DNA of 53,417 bases, from NCBI RefSeq assembly GCF_026242195.1, contig NZ_RKLV01000013.1, forward strand, positions 1-53,417. The letters are read 5' to 3'. The stretch is from Halorutilus salinus (GTDB lineage Archaea > Halobacteriota > Halobacteria > Halobacteriales > Halorutilaceae). Shown here piece after piece: positions 9,001-17,024 of this stretch; position 1 is the first letter of the stretch; each line of letters opens with the position of its first letter. The notes beneath the pieces were generated by a model. The model did no database searches. It was not told the origin of the DNA and was given only the letters and a program-made list of their open reading frames with translations. A program made the translations under genes and the position numbers.

Positions 9001-9153
9001 CTACTCGTTAACCTCATCCCAGCTCTTTCCGCCGAAGAAGTTCCTCAGCGCGAGGTACGTCGAGACGTAGACAACTAAACCCAGTAACACGGCGAAGATC
9101 AGCAGAGGTAGGAGGGTCTCTACAACGAAGATAAAGTAGCTTTCGGCTGTCAT
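9001..9153 (-). CDS. Small single-span membrane protein
   Basis: A 50-residue protein, MTAESYF followed by one long hydrophobic helix (about residues 8-32) and a polar tail ending SWDEVNE. I prefer the ATG at 9153: TTATAT lies about 25 nt upstream, the proper distance for a leaderless haloarchaeal transcript. An upstream ATG at 9189 would place this TATA-like sequence inside the gene. Function unknown. It ends adjacent to the stop of rlmE. Confidence 0.45.
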   Translation of the reverse strand: MTAESYFIFVVETLLPLLIFAVLLGLVVYVSTYLALRNFFGGKSWDEVNE

Positions 9154-9247
9154 CGTCGGTAGTACGGATACGACGGCCATATAACCCACGGTTGGTCGGA
9201 CGTTGACGACCGTGAGCCTTTAGTCGCCCCGCTCCGACACCGTATGC

Positions 9248-9703
9248 ATGTACTGCCCGTCGTGTGGCGAGGAGGTTTCGGACGACAGCGCGTACTGTAG
9301 CCGGTGCGGCGAGTCGCTCGACGGCGGCACGTCCGTTTCGTCGGGCTGGGACACCGAGGGCGTTGGCGCAGGTGACGCCGGAACCCGCGTCGGTGACTCC
9401 GGCGACACGACGATGGGGGCGCTCACACATCTTATCGCGCTCGTCACTTGGATACTCGGACCCCTCGTCGTCTATATCGTAACCGAGGACGGCTTCGTCA
9501 AGGAGAACTCCAGAAATGCGCTCAACTGGCAGATAGCCTTCACCGTCTACAGCATTATCTCTGCTTTCCTGATACTGATCGTCATAGGCGTACTTTTCCT
9601 CGTCGTGCTCGGTATACTCAACCTCGTCTTCTGCGTCATCGCCGCGGTCAAGGCGTCGGACGGGGAGACGTGGGAGTACCCGTTTACGCCCGACCTCGTG
9701 TAG
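9248..9703 (+). CDS. Zinc-ribbon plus DUF4870 membrane protein
   Basis: A 151-residue protein. Residues 3-23 form a zinc ribbon (CPSC and CSRC pairs), then a Gly/Ser linker to about 55, then a DUF4870/Tic20-like membrane domain with three helices (about 58-80, 96-118, 120-140). The motif NSRNALNWQ, typical of the family, is at about 84-92. Role unknown. The stop codon abuts the stop of the convergent ferredoxin gene. Confidence 0.75.
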   Translation: MYCPSCGEEVSDDSAYCSRCGESLDGGTSVSSGWDTEGVGAGDAGTRVGDSGDTTMGALTHLIALVTWILGPLVVYIVTEDGFVKENSRNALNWQIAFTVYSIISAFLILIVIGVLFLVVLGILNLVFCVIAAVKASDGETWEYPFTPDLV

Positions 9704-10081
9704 TCAGACGAGTATGTCGAGCCTGTCGGACCCCTTGGCGTTGTAAAGTATCTTGGCGTCTGTCTTCGCAAATCCGATACACGTCAGTCGGAAGCCGTCG
9801 TCGGCCTCGCCGGGGCTGAGTATGGGGGGTACGTCCATCTCGACCTCGCCCTCGACGACGATACCGGCGCAGGTTGCGCACGTCCCCGCGCGGCATTCGT
9901 GGTTCCACGCGTGCCCTTCGCGCTCCGCGGCGTCGAGTATGTACTCGTCCTCGTCGACCTCGAACTCGCCGTAGTCCTCGTCCGACAGGTCAGCTTCGCT
10001 CGCCTTCTCGAACGGATCGCCGTCCACGTCCCATCCCTTCTCCTCGACAACCTCGTAGTTGAGGTACTCTACCGTCGGCAT
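9704..10081 (-). CDS. fdx: Haloarchaeal 2Fe-2S ferredoxin
   Basis: A 125-residue plant-type ferredoxin, the expected haloarchaeal length because of an acidic N-terminal insertion (residues about 20-45, rich in D and E). The cluster ligands follow C-x4-C-x2-C in HECRAGTCATCAG (about 76-88), with the last Cys in LTCIG near 112. It is the electron acceptor for pyruvate and 2-oxoglutarate oxidoreductases. The ATG at 10081 gives MPTVEYLNYEVVEE, the usual start. Confidence 0.93.
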   Translation of the reverse strand: MPTVEYLNYEVVEEKGWDVDGDPFEKASEADLSDEDYGEFEVDEDEYILDAAEREGHAWNHECRAGTCATCAGIVVEGEVEMDVPPILSPGEADDGFRLTCIGFAKTDAKILYNAKGSDRLDILV

Positions 10082-10185
10082 ACCACCGAAACGTCCGTCG
10101 GCGCAAAGAGTCTGTCGGGTACAGGCACAAGGTCTATACAGTATAAACACGTTCACCGGGGTATGATGCATAGGAGGAGTACACG

Positions 10186-11058
10186 TTGTTAGAGGCACCG
10201 CGGTACCTGAGAGACTCACCGCTCGGTAGCTACCTCGCCGACCCCGTCTTCACCGCCGCCGTCTTCGTCGCCGTCTTCGTCGGTATCTACCTGATCGCGC
10301 GTTCGACAGCCGAACCTCTGATAAAACGTATACTCGACGACAGAGGTGTTGACAGACACGCCCGCCGTCCCCTGATGCGTATAACGCGTTTCCTCGTCGT
10401 CTTCGTAGCCTTCGGCACAGCGTTCGCCGCCGCGGGGTTCGGGAGTATACTTACCTCGCTCGCCACTATCGCCGCCGCCGCTACGCTCGCCATCGGTCTC
10501 GCCACGCAGAACGTCATACGTAACTTCGTCAGCGGCGTCTTCATCTACACCGAACGTCCGTTCAAAACGGACGACTGGATAGAGTGGGAGGACGGTACGT
10601 ACTCAGGCGTCGTCGAGGATATATCCCTCCGTGTCACGCGCGTACGTACCTTCGACAACGAACTCCTCACAGTCCCCAACTCGTCGCTTACGGAGAACGT
10701 CGTCAAGAACCCTGTCGACGGCGACCGTCTTAGGCTCAAGTTCGTCTTCGGTATAGGGTACGAGGACGACATAGCGGAGGCGACGGGGATTATCGTCGAG
10801 GAGGCGGAGGCGCACGACGGTATACTCAACGACCCCGCGCCGTCGGTACGCGTCACGGAGCTCGCCGACTCGTACGTCGGGCTTCAGTCACGTATCTGGA
10901 TATCCGACCCGTCGCGGTCCGACTTCGTTAAGTCGCGTTCGGAGTACATAGAGAACGTCAAGAACCGTTTCGACGAAGAGGGTATCGAGATGCCGTTCCC
11001 CCAACGCGATCTGTCGGGGGTTGTCGAGACACGCGAACCGGGGTTAGACGCCGAATGA
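10186..11058 (+). CDS. MscS-family small-conductance mechanosensitive channel
   Basis: A 290-residue channel protein that releases solutes on hypo-osmotic shock, important for a halophile. Helices lie at about 24-43, 60-85 and 90-115; the pore helix region is followed by NFVSGVFIYTERPFKTDDWIEW-like sequence (about 112-133), a hallmark of the MscS beta domain. The apparent start is TTG, supported by GGAGGAG about 7 nt upstream at 10172-10178. The stop overlaps the pyrC start by 4 bp (ATGA), so the two genes are coupled. Confidence 0.85.
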   Translation: MLEAPRYLRDSPLGSYLADPVFTAAVFVAVFVGIYLIARSTAEPLIKRILDDRGVDRHARRPLMRITRFLVVFVAFGTAFAAAGFGSILTSLATIAAAATLAIGLATQNVIRNFVSGVFIYTERPFKTDDWIEWEDGTYSGVVEDISLRVTRVRTFDNELLTVPNSSLTENVVKNPVDGDRLRLKFVFGIGYEDDIAEATGIIVEEAEAHDGILNDPAPSVRVTELADSYVGLQSRIWISDPSRSDFVKSRSEYIENVKNRFDEEGIEMPFPQRDLSGVVETREPGLDAE

Positions 11059-12344
11059 CCTCCGTCGCGGTCGTAAACGGTCGCGTACTCCATGGTGCGA
11101 CACGCGAACCCGAGGATGTCGAGATACGTGTAGAGAACGGCGTCGTTACGCGTATCGCCGAGTCGGTACGCGACGGTTCGGTGGATCGCACCGTCGATGC
11201 GGACGGCGCGCTCGTACTACCCGGCGCTGTCGACGCACACGTCCATTTCCGCGAACCCGGTGCGACACAGAAGGAGGACTGGCGTTCGGGTTCACGTTCC
11301 GCGGTCGCGGGCGGCGTGACAACCGTCGTAGACCAGCCCAACACCGACCCGCCGACGGTCGACGGCGCGGCGTTCGACGAGAAACGCCAACTCGCGTCAC
11401 GTGCCGTCGTAGACCACGGTATCAACGCGGGCGTAACCCCCGACTGGCGACCCGACGAGCTTTTCGACCGCCCCGTCTCGGCGTACGGCGAGGTCTTCAT
11501 GGCGGACTCGACGGGCGAGATGGGCGTCGACGCGTCGCTTTTCGAGCGCGCCGTACGACGCGTCGGTTCACGTGGCGAACTCGTGACCGTCCATGCGGAG
11601 GACTCCGACGAGTTCGTCGACGTGGATCTCGACAACGACGACGCCGATGCTTGGTCGCGTCACCGTCCGCCCGAGGCGGAAATCACGGCGGTGGAGCGCG
11701 CCGTCGATGTCGCAGACGAAGCCGTCCATTTCGCTCATGTGTCGCATCCGCGGTCGGTCGACATCATCGACGAGACGCGCCACACCTGCGAGGTCACGCC
11801 GCACCATCTTCTGCTTTCGCGTGACGATCTCGGAGAACTCGGTACGTACGGCAGGATGAACCCGCCCCTGCGCTCCGAGAACGCGCGTAGACGCCTTTTC
11901 GAACGTCTCATCGAAGGCGCTGTCGACTGCGTCGCCACAGACCACGCGCCGCATACCGCGGAGGAGAAGGACGCCACGGTCGCGGAAGCTCCGTCGGGCG
12001 TACCGGGTGTCGAGACGGTCTACCCTCTTCTTCTCGCGCTCGCACTCGACGACGAACTCCTGCTGTCGCACGTCGTAGAACTCGTCGCCCAAGCACCGGC
12101 GCGTATCCTCGGCTTCGGGGACAAGGGGGCGATACGTGAAGGAAACGACGCTGATATAGCTATCTTCGACGAGACGTTCGAGACGATCCGCGACGACCGT
12201 CTACACACGCGGTGCGGATGGACGCCTTTCGAGGGCTTCGACGGCGTCTTTCCCCGTACCGTCCTACGGCGCGGCGAGGTCGTCTACGAGAGAGACGACG
12301 GCGACGAAAGGTTCGCCGAGAATGGCGGCGCTCTGGTAGTGTAA
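11055..12344 (+). CDS. pyrC: Dihydroorotase
   Basis: A 429-residue amidohydrolase that cyclises carbamoyl-aspartate to dihydroorotate in pyrimidine synthesis. Zinc ligands are seen in DAHVHFREPG (about 59-68), in HAED near 180 and HVSH near 228, and in DHAPH near 296-300. Length and motifs fit class I archaeal/bacterial PyrC. It is coupled to the upstream mscS gene. carB, from the same pathway, is 9 kb downstream. Confidence 0.93.
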   Translation: MTSVAVVNGRVLHGATREPEDVEIRVENGVVTRIAESVRDGSVDRTVDADGALVLPGAVDAHVHFREPGATQKEDWRSGSRSAVAGGVTTVVDQPNTDPPTVDGAAFDEKRQLASRAVVDHGINAGVTPDWRPDELFDRPVSAYGEVFMADSTGEMGVDASLFERAVRRVGSRGELVTVHAEDSDEFVDVDLDNDDADAWSRHRPPEAEITAVERAVDVADEAVHFAHVSHPRSVDIIDETRHTCEVTPHHLLLSRDDLGELGTYGRMNPPLRSENARRRLFERLIEGAVDCVATDHAPHTAEEKDATVAEAPSGVPGVETVYPLLLALALDDELLLSHVVELVAQAPARILGFGDKGAIREGNDADIAIFDETFETIRDDRLHTRCGWTPFEGFDGVFPRTVLRRGEVVYERDDGDERFAENGGALVV

Positions 12345-12381
12345 CAGCCACACTTATGTCTCAGGGAGTAGAACATCCCCT

Positions 12382-12636
12382 ATGACCGAGAAAGAGGCGT
12401 TCGTCTCCGAGAGCAAGGTTTCGGGGAATCAGGCGAACATACCCGCGGAGATACGTAGGTCGTTGGAGATAGACGACGGCGACGCACTGCGTTGGCGTTA
12501 CGAGGACGGTGAGTTAACAGTCGATGTCGTACACAAAACGACGCGGACGTTCGATGACTGGGAACCCGAAAGGTACGTCGACGACGGCGACGAAACCGAT
12601 GTCGTCGAGGAACACGACGCCTTCGGTGTTAACTGA
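12382..12636 (+). CDS. AbrB/SpoVT-fold antitoxin (VapB-like)
   Basis: An 84-residue protein whose first 50 residues form a swapped-hairpin AbrB domain (SKVSGNQANIPAEIRRSLEIDDGD at about 10-33). The acidic C-terminal tail probably wraps the toxin. It directly precedes and overlaps by 1 bp (TGATG) a PIN-domain gene, the normal antitoxin-toxin order. Such antitoxins usually repress their own promoter. Confidence 0.85.
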   Translation: MTEKEAFVSESKVSGNQANIPAEIRRSLEIDDGDALRWRYEDGELTVDVVHKTTRTFDDWEPERYVDDGDETDVVEEHDAFGVN

Positions 12637-13064
12637 TGCCCCAAGCGGTCGTAGACACGACGGTTCTTTTCGCCGCGGCGTACCCACGCGATACACGACA
12701 CGACGAAGGCGTCGAACTACTCCACGGGATAGACGACGGGACACTGCCTAACGGCGTGGTTCTCGGCTACGTCGTCGCCGAGACGCTGAACGGTCTGAAC
12801 GAGAAAGGAGGGCACGAACTCGCCACAGAGTTCCTGACGCGTCTCGAAGAGAACGACCGGTTCCGTATAAGACGTACGAACGCCGACGACTTCGCAGACG
12901 CAAAGGCGACCTTCTGCAGGTACGAGGCGCTTTCTTTCGTCGACTCACTGATAGTCGCGTACATGAGGAGGAAGGGCTTTGACTACCTCTATTCCTTCGA
13001 CGACGGCTTCGATGCGACCGATGTCGACAGGATCGTAACCGCGACAAACCCTTTCGAACCGTGA
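12636..13064 (+). CDS. PIN-domain ribonuclease toxin (VapC-like)
   Basis: A 142-residue PIN nuclease. The acidic metal-binding residues are visible: D7 in VVDTTVLF, Glu in VVAETLNG (about 50), Asp in FVDSLIVAYM (about 107) and Asp in SFDDGFD (about 123). VapC toxins cut tRNA or rRNA. The length is normal and no active residue is missing, so it is probably functional. Its last codons lie in the first copy of a 34-nt direct repeat. Confidence 0.88.
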   Translation: MPQAVVDTTVLFAAAYPRDTRHDEGVELLHGIDDGTLPNGVVLGYVVAETLNGLNEKGGHELATEFLTRLEENDRFRIRRTNADDFADAKATFCRYEALSFVDSLIVAYMRRKGFDYLYSFDDGFDATDVDRIVTATNPFEP

Positions 13065-13144
13065 CCTCTCTCAGACCTGCACACGTCCGTTGTATCCGCC
13101 ATGCGTTCACACAAACCCTTTCGAACCGTGACCCCTCTCAGACC
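13044..13144. repeat. 34-nt direct repeat, 67-nt period
   Basis: Positions 13044-13077 and 13111-13144 are the same except for one base (the core reads ACAAACCCTTTCGAACCGTG, then ACCYCTCTCAGACC). The first copy covers the end of vapC; the second covers the 3' end of the convergent FAH gene. The 33 nt between them is unrelated. It looks like a local tandem duplication that added a new gene end. Confidence 0.8.
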
Positions 13145-13851
13145 ACCTGGTTTCTGAGCGTACCCACGCCCTCGTACGTGATCTCTACGTCGTCGCCGCG
13201 TTCGAGTCTTCCGGGGTTCGCGGGGCTACCGAAAGCGACGACATCGCCCTCGCGTAACGTGAACCTGCGCGAGATGAAAGAGACGAGTTCCTCGGCTCCG
13301 AATATCATCATGTCGGTGTTGGCGTCCTGCCTCTTCTCCCCGCCGACGTAGGTTTCTATACCGAGTCCCGACGGGTCGATGTCGGCGACACAGGGTCCCA
13401 GAGGCGCGGAGCCGTCGAACGCCTTACGCGCCGTCCGGCGTTCCTGATCGAGTGCGTCGAGGTCGTTCATAACCGTGTAGCCGCGTACGTGGTCGCCCAC
13501 CTCGTCCTCGTCAACGTCGTGACAGTCCTCGCCGATGACCGCGGCGAGTTCGCCCGCGTACGTGAGTTCGTCCGTCCAGTCGGGGTAGACGATACCGTCG
13601 CCGGGAGCGAGGACGCTCGTCGCGGGCTTTATAAAGAAGTCGGGTACGTCGGGCACCTCGTACTCCATCTGGTCTATCTTCTCTGCGTAGTTCCTACCGA
13701 CGCAGTAGAGCGCCGACGGTTCGCACGGGGCGAGAAGGTCGGCGTAGTCGGCGGTTTCTCCGTCGATAGTCACCGTACCGTCGCCGTTGTCCACGAAACC
13801 GCCTTCGACCGTCCGTCCGTCGACGCGCGCCCTTGCGTATCTTTCTACCAT
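13138..13851 (-). CDS. Fumarylacetoacetate hydrolase (FAH) family protein
   Basis: A 237-residue FAH-fold protein; members cleave or decarboxylate 2-keto acids, including acylpyruvases, 2-keto-4-pentenoate hydratases and oxaloacetate decarboxylases. Family motifs: CVGRNYAEKIDQM (about 50-62), DFFIKPATS, TYAGELAAVIG (metal-binding Glu), MNDLDALDQERR and a C-terminal GSPANPGRLERGDDVEI. The usual Asp of the NDxxxxD motif is present. The start is the ATG at 13851; the upstream extension contains RRSPRCC, which is unlike the family. Substrate not assignable. Confidence 0.85.
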   Translation of the reverse strand: MVERYARARVDGRTVEGGFVDNGDGTVTIDGETADYADLLAPCEPSALYCVGRNYAEKIDQMEYEVPDVPDFFIKPATSVLAPGDGIVYPDWTDELTYAGELAAVIGEDCHDVDEDEVGDHVRGYTVMNDLDALDQERRTARKAFDGSAPLGPCVADIDPSGLGIETYVGGEKRQDANTDMMIFGAEELVSFISRRFTLREGDVVAFGSPANPGRLERGDDVEITYEGVGTLRNQVV

Positions 13852-13929
13852 ACAGCACCGTGGCGACCGTCGCATAACTATCTTCTGAGTTAGAGTTAAG
13901 TTACACGGGTTCGAAGAACGTACAACAGG

Positions 13930-14310
13930 ATGCCCGAAAACAAGGACAAGATAGTCTCCTTCCGTGTCTCAGAGGACACGTTCGAGACGCTGTCGCGTAT
14001 AGGAGACGAACGCGACGCCTCACTCTCCGAGATCTTCCGTGAGTACGTCGATATGCTCGTTAAACACGACGGCGCGGTCGAACTCGTGCATGAGGGGCGC
14101 GGCGGTGGCGACGACGAGGAGTTCCCGCCCAAGGTCGAGGTTCCCAGACAGGTTCTGCGCGAGCAGGAACGTCTCGAACTCGAAAACGAACATCTCCGTG
14201 AACAGTTAGAGGAGCACAAGGAGTATATCAACAGCCTCAAGGACAGTCTCGAATCCGAGGACGATGTCGAGCACGTCATGCTCGGAAACGTCGACGCCGA
14301 GTACCGGTGA
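13930..14310 (+). CDS. Ribbon-helix-helix regulator with coiled-coil tail
   Basis: A 126-residue protein. Residues about 6-48 (KIVSFRVSEDTFETLSRIGD followed by a second helix) fit a CopG/MetJ-type ribbon-helix-helix DNA-binding domain. Residues about 75-112 (REQERLELENEHLREQLEEH) form a clear coiled coil. Probably a dimeric or tetrameric repressor. Immediately downstream are two related 34-nt direct repeats, possibly its target, ahead of the TrkA-C/antiporter pair. Confidence 0.65.
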   Translation: MPENKDKIVSFRVSEDTFETLSRIGDERDASLSEIFREYVDMLVKHDGAVELVHEGRGGGDDEEFPPKVEVPRQVLREQERLELENEHLREQLEEHKEYINSLKDSLESEDDVEHVMLGNVDAEYR

Positions 14311-14320
14311 CCCTTCCTCG

Positions 14321-14420
14321 GTTCCCACCGCGCTTCTGTCCTACCGCTTCCGAAGACCTCAAAGAAGCCTTCATCGTCCTCGTTGAGTTCCCGCCGCGCT
14401 TTTGTCGTACCGTTCCGAAC
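14321..14420. repeat. Imperfect 34-nt direct repeat ahead of the antiporter operon
   Basis: 14321-14354 and 14387-14420 share GTTCCC-R-CCGCGCTT-Y-TGTC-S-TACCG-Y-TTCCGAA (4 mismatches), with a 66-nt period. The pair lies between the RHH regulator gene and the TrkA-C gene. Direct repeats spaced by about six helical turns can bind a multimeric regulator, but I have no direct evidence. Confidence 0.6.
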
Positions 14421-14427
14421 CCCGTCC

Positions 14428-14916
14428 ATGGACGTAAAGGAGTCTGATCTACCGGGTGTGGGTAAGAAGTTCAGCTTCGAATCCGACGACAACGAGGTCA
14501 TAGTCATACTGCATAACACGGGGCGGCGCGAGGTCTACACACGCGCCGACCCCGACGAGGACTCCGAGAAGGTTCTCGAACTCTCGAACAAGGAGGCACG
14601 CGTCGTCGGCTCTATACTCGAAGGCGCTTACTTCCAGCCCGTTCCCGACGAGAACATGGAGGCGACGCTGACCGACGACGAAAACCTCATCGAATGGGTG
14701 GAGATAGAGGAGGGTTCGGCGCTCGACGGCGTCACCATCTCGGACGCGGATATACGCGCCGAACACGGCGTGACGGTTGTCGCTATACAGGATGACGACA
14801 ACACGGTTCCGAACCCCGGCTCCGACGCCGTCTTGGAGGCGGGTCAGACTCTCGTCCTCGTCGGTCCGCGCGAGGGCTACGAGACGCTCAGAGAGGAGGC
14901 GGAGGACGACGGCTGA
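14428..14916 (+). CDS. TrkA-C domain regulatory subunit of a cation/proton antiporter
   Basis: A 162-residue soluble protein. The C-terminal half (about residues 80-160; GVTVVAIQDDD, DAVLEAGQTLVLVG) is a TrkA-C (RCK-C) ligand-binding domain, which gates K+ or Na+ transporters. The N-terminal half is a short alpha/beta domain often found with KhtT-like subunits. It is 3 bp upstream of a CPA2 antiporter gene, matching the known KhtT/KhtU-type pairing. The ATG at 14428 is chosen because the frame upstream is part of a direct repeat. Confidence 0.85.
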   Translation: MDVKESDLPGVGKKFSFESDDNEVIVILHNTGRREVYTRADPDEDSEKVLELSNKEARVVGSILEGAYFQPVPDENMEATLTDDENLIEWVEIEEGSALDGVTISDADIRAEHGVTVVAIQDDDNTVPNPGSDAVLEAGQTLVLVGPREGYETLREEAEDDG

Positions 14917-14919
14917 TGG

Positions 14920-16119
14920 ATGGCGGCACTTCTACTCGAAGCGGGTATACTGTTTACCGTCGTAGCCGTCGCGGGGGCGCTCGCATCGCGCCTCGGTCAG
15001 TCGGTCATACCGTTCTACATCGTGTCGGGCGTCGTCGCAGGCCCGTACGTCGCCGGAGAGTACGGTCTGCCCGCCGTCGAAGCCAACGACTTCGTCGAGG
15101 TCGGGGCTGAACTCGGTATCGTCTTCCTCCTTTTCTTCCTCGGCTTGGAGTTCTCTCTCAGCCGTCTCGTAGAGAACAGACGGCGTATAGGCGTCGCGGG
15201 TACGGTCGATCTGCTCAACCTCGTCGTCGGCTTTCTACTCGGCTACATCGTGCTCGGCGACGCCGTAGCCGCGGTCCTCGTCGGCGGTACCGTCTACATC
15301 TCATCGAGCGCGATCATCACCAAGTCGCTCATCGACCTCGGCTGGATCGCGAACGACGAGAGCGACCCGATGCTCGGTATACTCGTCTACGAGGATCTGT
15401 TTATCGCCGTCTACCTCGCTGTCGTCTCGGCTCTCGTAACCGGAACCGGCGAACTCACAGACGCCGTCTCCGACGTGGCTGTCGCCGTCGGCTTCATAAC
15501 AGCCCTCGTCGCCGTCGTCTACATCGGCGGCGACCTTTTCGACCGTCTCCTCGACGTACGGTCGAACGAGGCGAAGACGCTCCGCGCCGTCGGTGTCACC
15601 GTACTCGTCGCGGGTTCGGCGCTCGCACTCGGCGTCTCTGAAGCCGTAGCGGCTTTCTTCGTCGGCATGGCTTTCAGCGGTACGGGACACGTCGAGGTGC
15701 TGGAGAGGCTCCTATCACCCGTCCGTGATGTCTTCGCCGCCGTCTTCTTCTTCTTCTGGATAGGCGTCACGACCGACCCGTCGCTTATCGTCCCCGTCGC
15801 GGGTCTTCTCGTCGCCGCCGTCGCCGTCACCGCCCCCGTCAAGTTCGCAACGGGGTACGTCGGTGGACGCGTCTACGACCTCGGCGTCAGGCGCTCCACA
15901 CGCGTCGGTCTCGGTATGGTGACACGCGGCGAGTTCTCTCTCGTAATAGCCGCTGTCGCCGCGGGCGCGACGGGAGCTTTCGACACGCCTCTCGTTACGG
16001 ATACGGTACCCGCATTCGCCGTCGCTTACGTCCTCGTCATGAGCGTACTCGGAACCTCACTCATGCGTTACTCGTCGTTCTTCGAAAGCGCCGCGAAACG
16101 CTTCGCGGAGAAGCAGTAA
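14920..16119 (+). CDS. CPA2-family cation/proton antiporter (KefB/KhtU-like)
   Basis: A 399-residue integral membrane protein with 12-13 hydrophobic segments throughout. Family signs: LGIVFLLFFLGLEFSLSRL (about 63-81) and the paired helix with TRGEFSLV near 330. It probably exchanges K+ or Na+ for H+, with gating by the adjacent TrkA-C subunit. It lacks the C-terminal TrkA-N domain of KefB/KefC, consistent with a separate regulatory subunit. The stop is adjacent to the stop of the convergent methyltransferase gene. Confidence 0.88.
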   Translation: MAALLLEAGILFTVVAVAGALASRLGQSVIPFYIVSGVVAGPYVAGEYGLPAVEANDFVEVGAELGIVFLLFFLGLEFSLSRLVENRRRIGVAGTVDLLNLVVGFLLGYIVLGDAVAAVLVGGTVYISSSAIITKSLIDLGWIANDESDPMLGILVYEDLFIAVYLAVVSALVTGTGELTDAVSDVAVAVGFITALVAVVYIGGDLFDRLLDVRSNEAKTLRAVGVTVLVAGSALALGVSEAVAAFFVGMAFSGTGHVEVLERLLSPVRDVFAAVFFFFWIGVTTDPSLIVPVAGLLVAAVAVTAPVKFATGYVGGRVYDLGVRRSTRVGLGMVTRGEFSLVIAAVAAGATGAFDTPLVTDTVPAFAVAYVLVMSVLGTSLMRYSSFFESAAKRFAEKQ

Positions 16120-16815
16120 CTACTTCTCGACCATCCAGTAGGTGACGCTCGAAAGACGGTCGCCGCCGACGCTCCTTACGGCGTCGTCGACACCCCTGAA
16201 CCCCTTTGCGAGCGACTTGGGTATGGCGCGGTAGAGACCGAACGGCAGAACGAAGTCATCGCGTCTGTCGACGAGTTCGACGCCCGCCGAGTCGACCACG
16301 TCCTGCACGTCTTCCTCGGAGTAGAGACGGCTTCCCATGGGCAGGAAACGGTTGTAGACGACGCGTGCGCTTCCACGGTTGAATGTGTCAAAGACGACGC
16401 GCCCCTTAGAGACGCGCGCCATCTCGCTCAGGTAGGCTCCGGGTTCGTCGACGAGATGGAAGAAACGCATCCCGAGAACGAGGTCGAACGTGTCGTCGGC
16501 GAAGGGCAGACGTTTGGCGTCGCCACGGAGAAACTCGACGCCCAAGCCGCGTTCGCGCGCCTTTCCGACGCCCTTCATCAGCATCGGCTTGCTTATGTCT
16601 ACACCCGTCACGTCCGCGCCGCTTTCGGCGAGTTCTACCGAGAAACGACCCGTGCCGCAAGCCACTTCGAGGACATCCCTCCCTTCGACGCCGCCGACGA
16701 GGTCGAAAAGCGCCTCCTTCTCACCCTCGTCGACGAGTTCGCCGCCGCGCGAGAAACGCCATTCGTCGTACTCCTCGGCGGTCTCGTCCTGCTGGTACCA
16801 CTCGCGTCCTTTCAC
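16120..16815 (-). CDS. Class I SAM-dependent methyltransferase
   Basis: A 231-residue protein with a Methyltransf_11 core: DVLEVACGTGRFSVELAE (about 48-65, motif I), VDISKPML (motif II), GDAKRLPFADDTFDLVLGMR (about 99-118, motifs III/IV). The substrate is unknown; UbiE/quinone and small-molecule methyltransferases share these motifs. Start at 16815; an AT-rich divergent promoter region lies upstream. Confidence 0.83.
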   Translation of the reverse strand: MKGREWYQQDETAEEYDEWRFSRGGELVDEGEKEALFDLVGGVEGRDVLEVACGTGRFSVELAESGADVTGVDISKPMLMKGVGKARERGLGVEFLRGDAKRLPFADDTFDLVLGMRFFHLVDEPGAYLSEMARVSKGRVVFDTFNRGSARVVYNRFLPMGSRLYSEEDVQDVVDSAGVELVDRRDDFVLPFGLYRAIPKSLAKGFRGVDDAVRSVGGDRLSSVTYWMVEK

Positions 16816-16971
16816 AGACTAACCCTCGTATCGGTTCGTATAAAAACATGCTGTTACCTCTTAGCCCCGACGTGTCACGCTTGTCGAGTTATTTACGCGG
16901 TTCCGGTGGCTTTTTATTTCGGGTGTTCCACCTTCCGAAACGCTCGACAGATATTTATCCGTGTGGTTGTT

Positions 16972-17000
16972 ACCGTTTTTGTACAAACCGTCAAAACGGT
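16972..17000. promoter_or_regulatory. Palindrome in the promoter of the winged-helix gene
   Basis: ACCGTTTT (16972-16979) and AAAACGGT (16993-17000) form a perfect 8-bp inverted repeat 25 bp upstream of the HTH gene start, next to TATAAAG. Its placement suggests an operator, perhaps for autoregulation by the downstream protein. The region 16816-17024 otherwise holds only AT-rich promoter-like sequence. Confidence 0.4.
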
Positions 17001-17024
17001 ATAAAGCTCTAAATTTAAAAAAGG

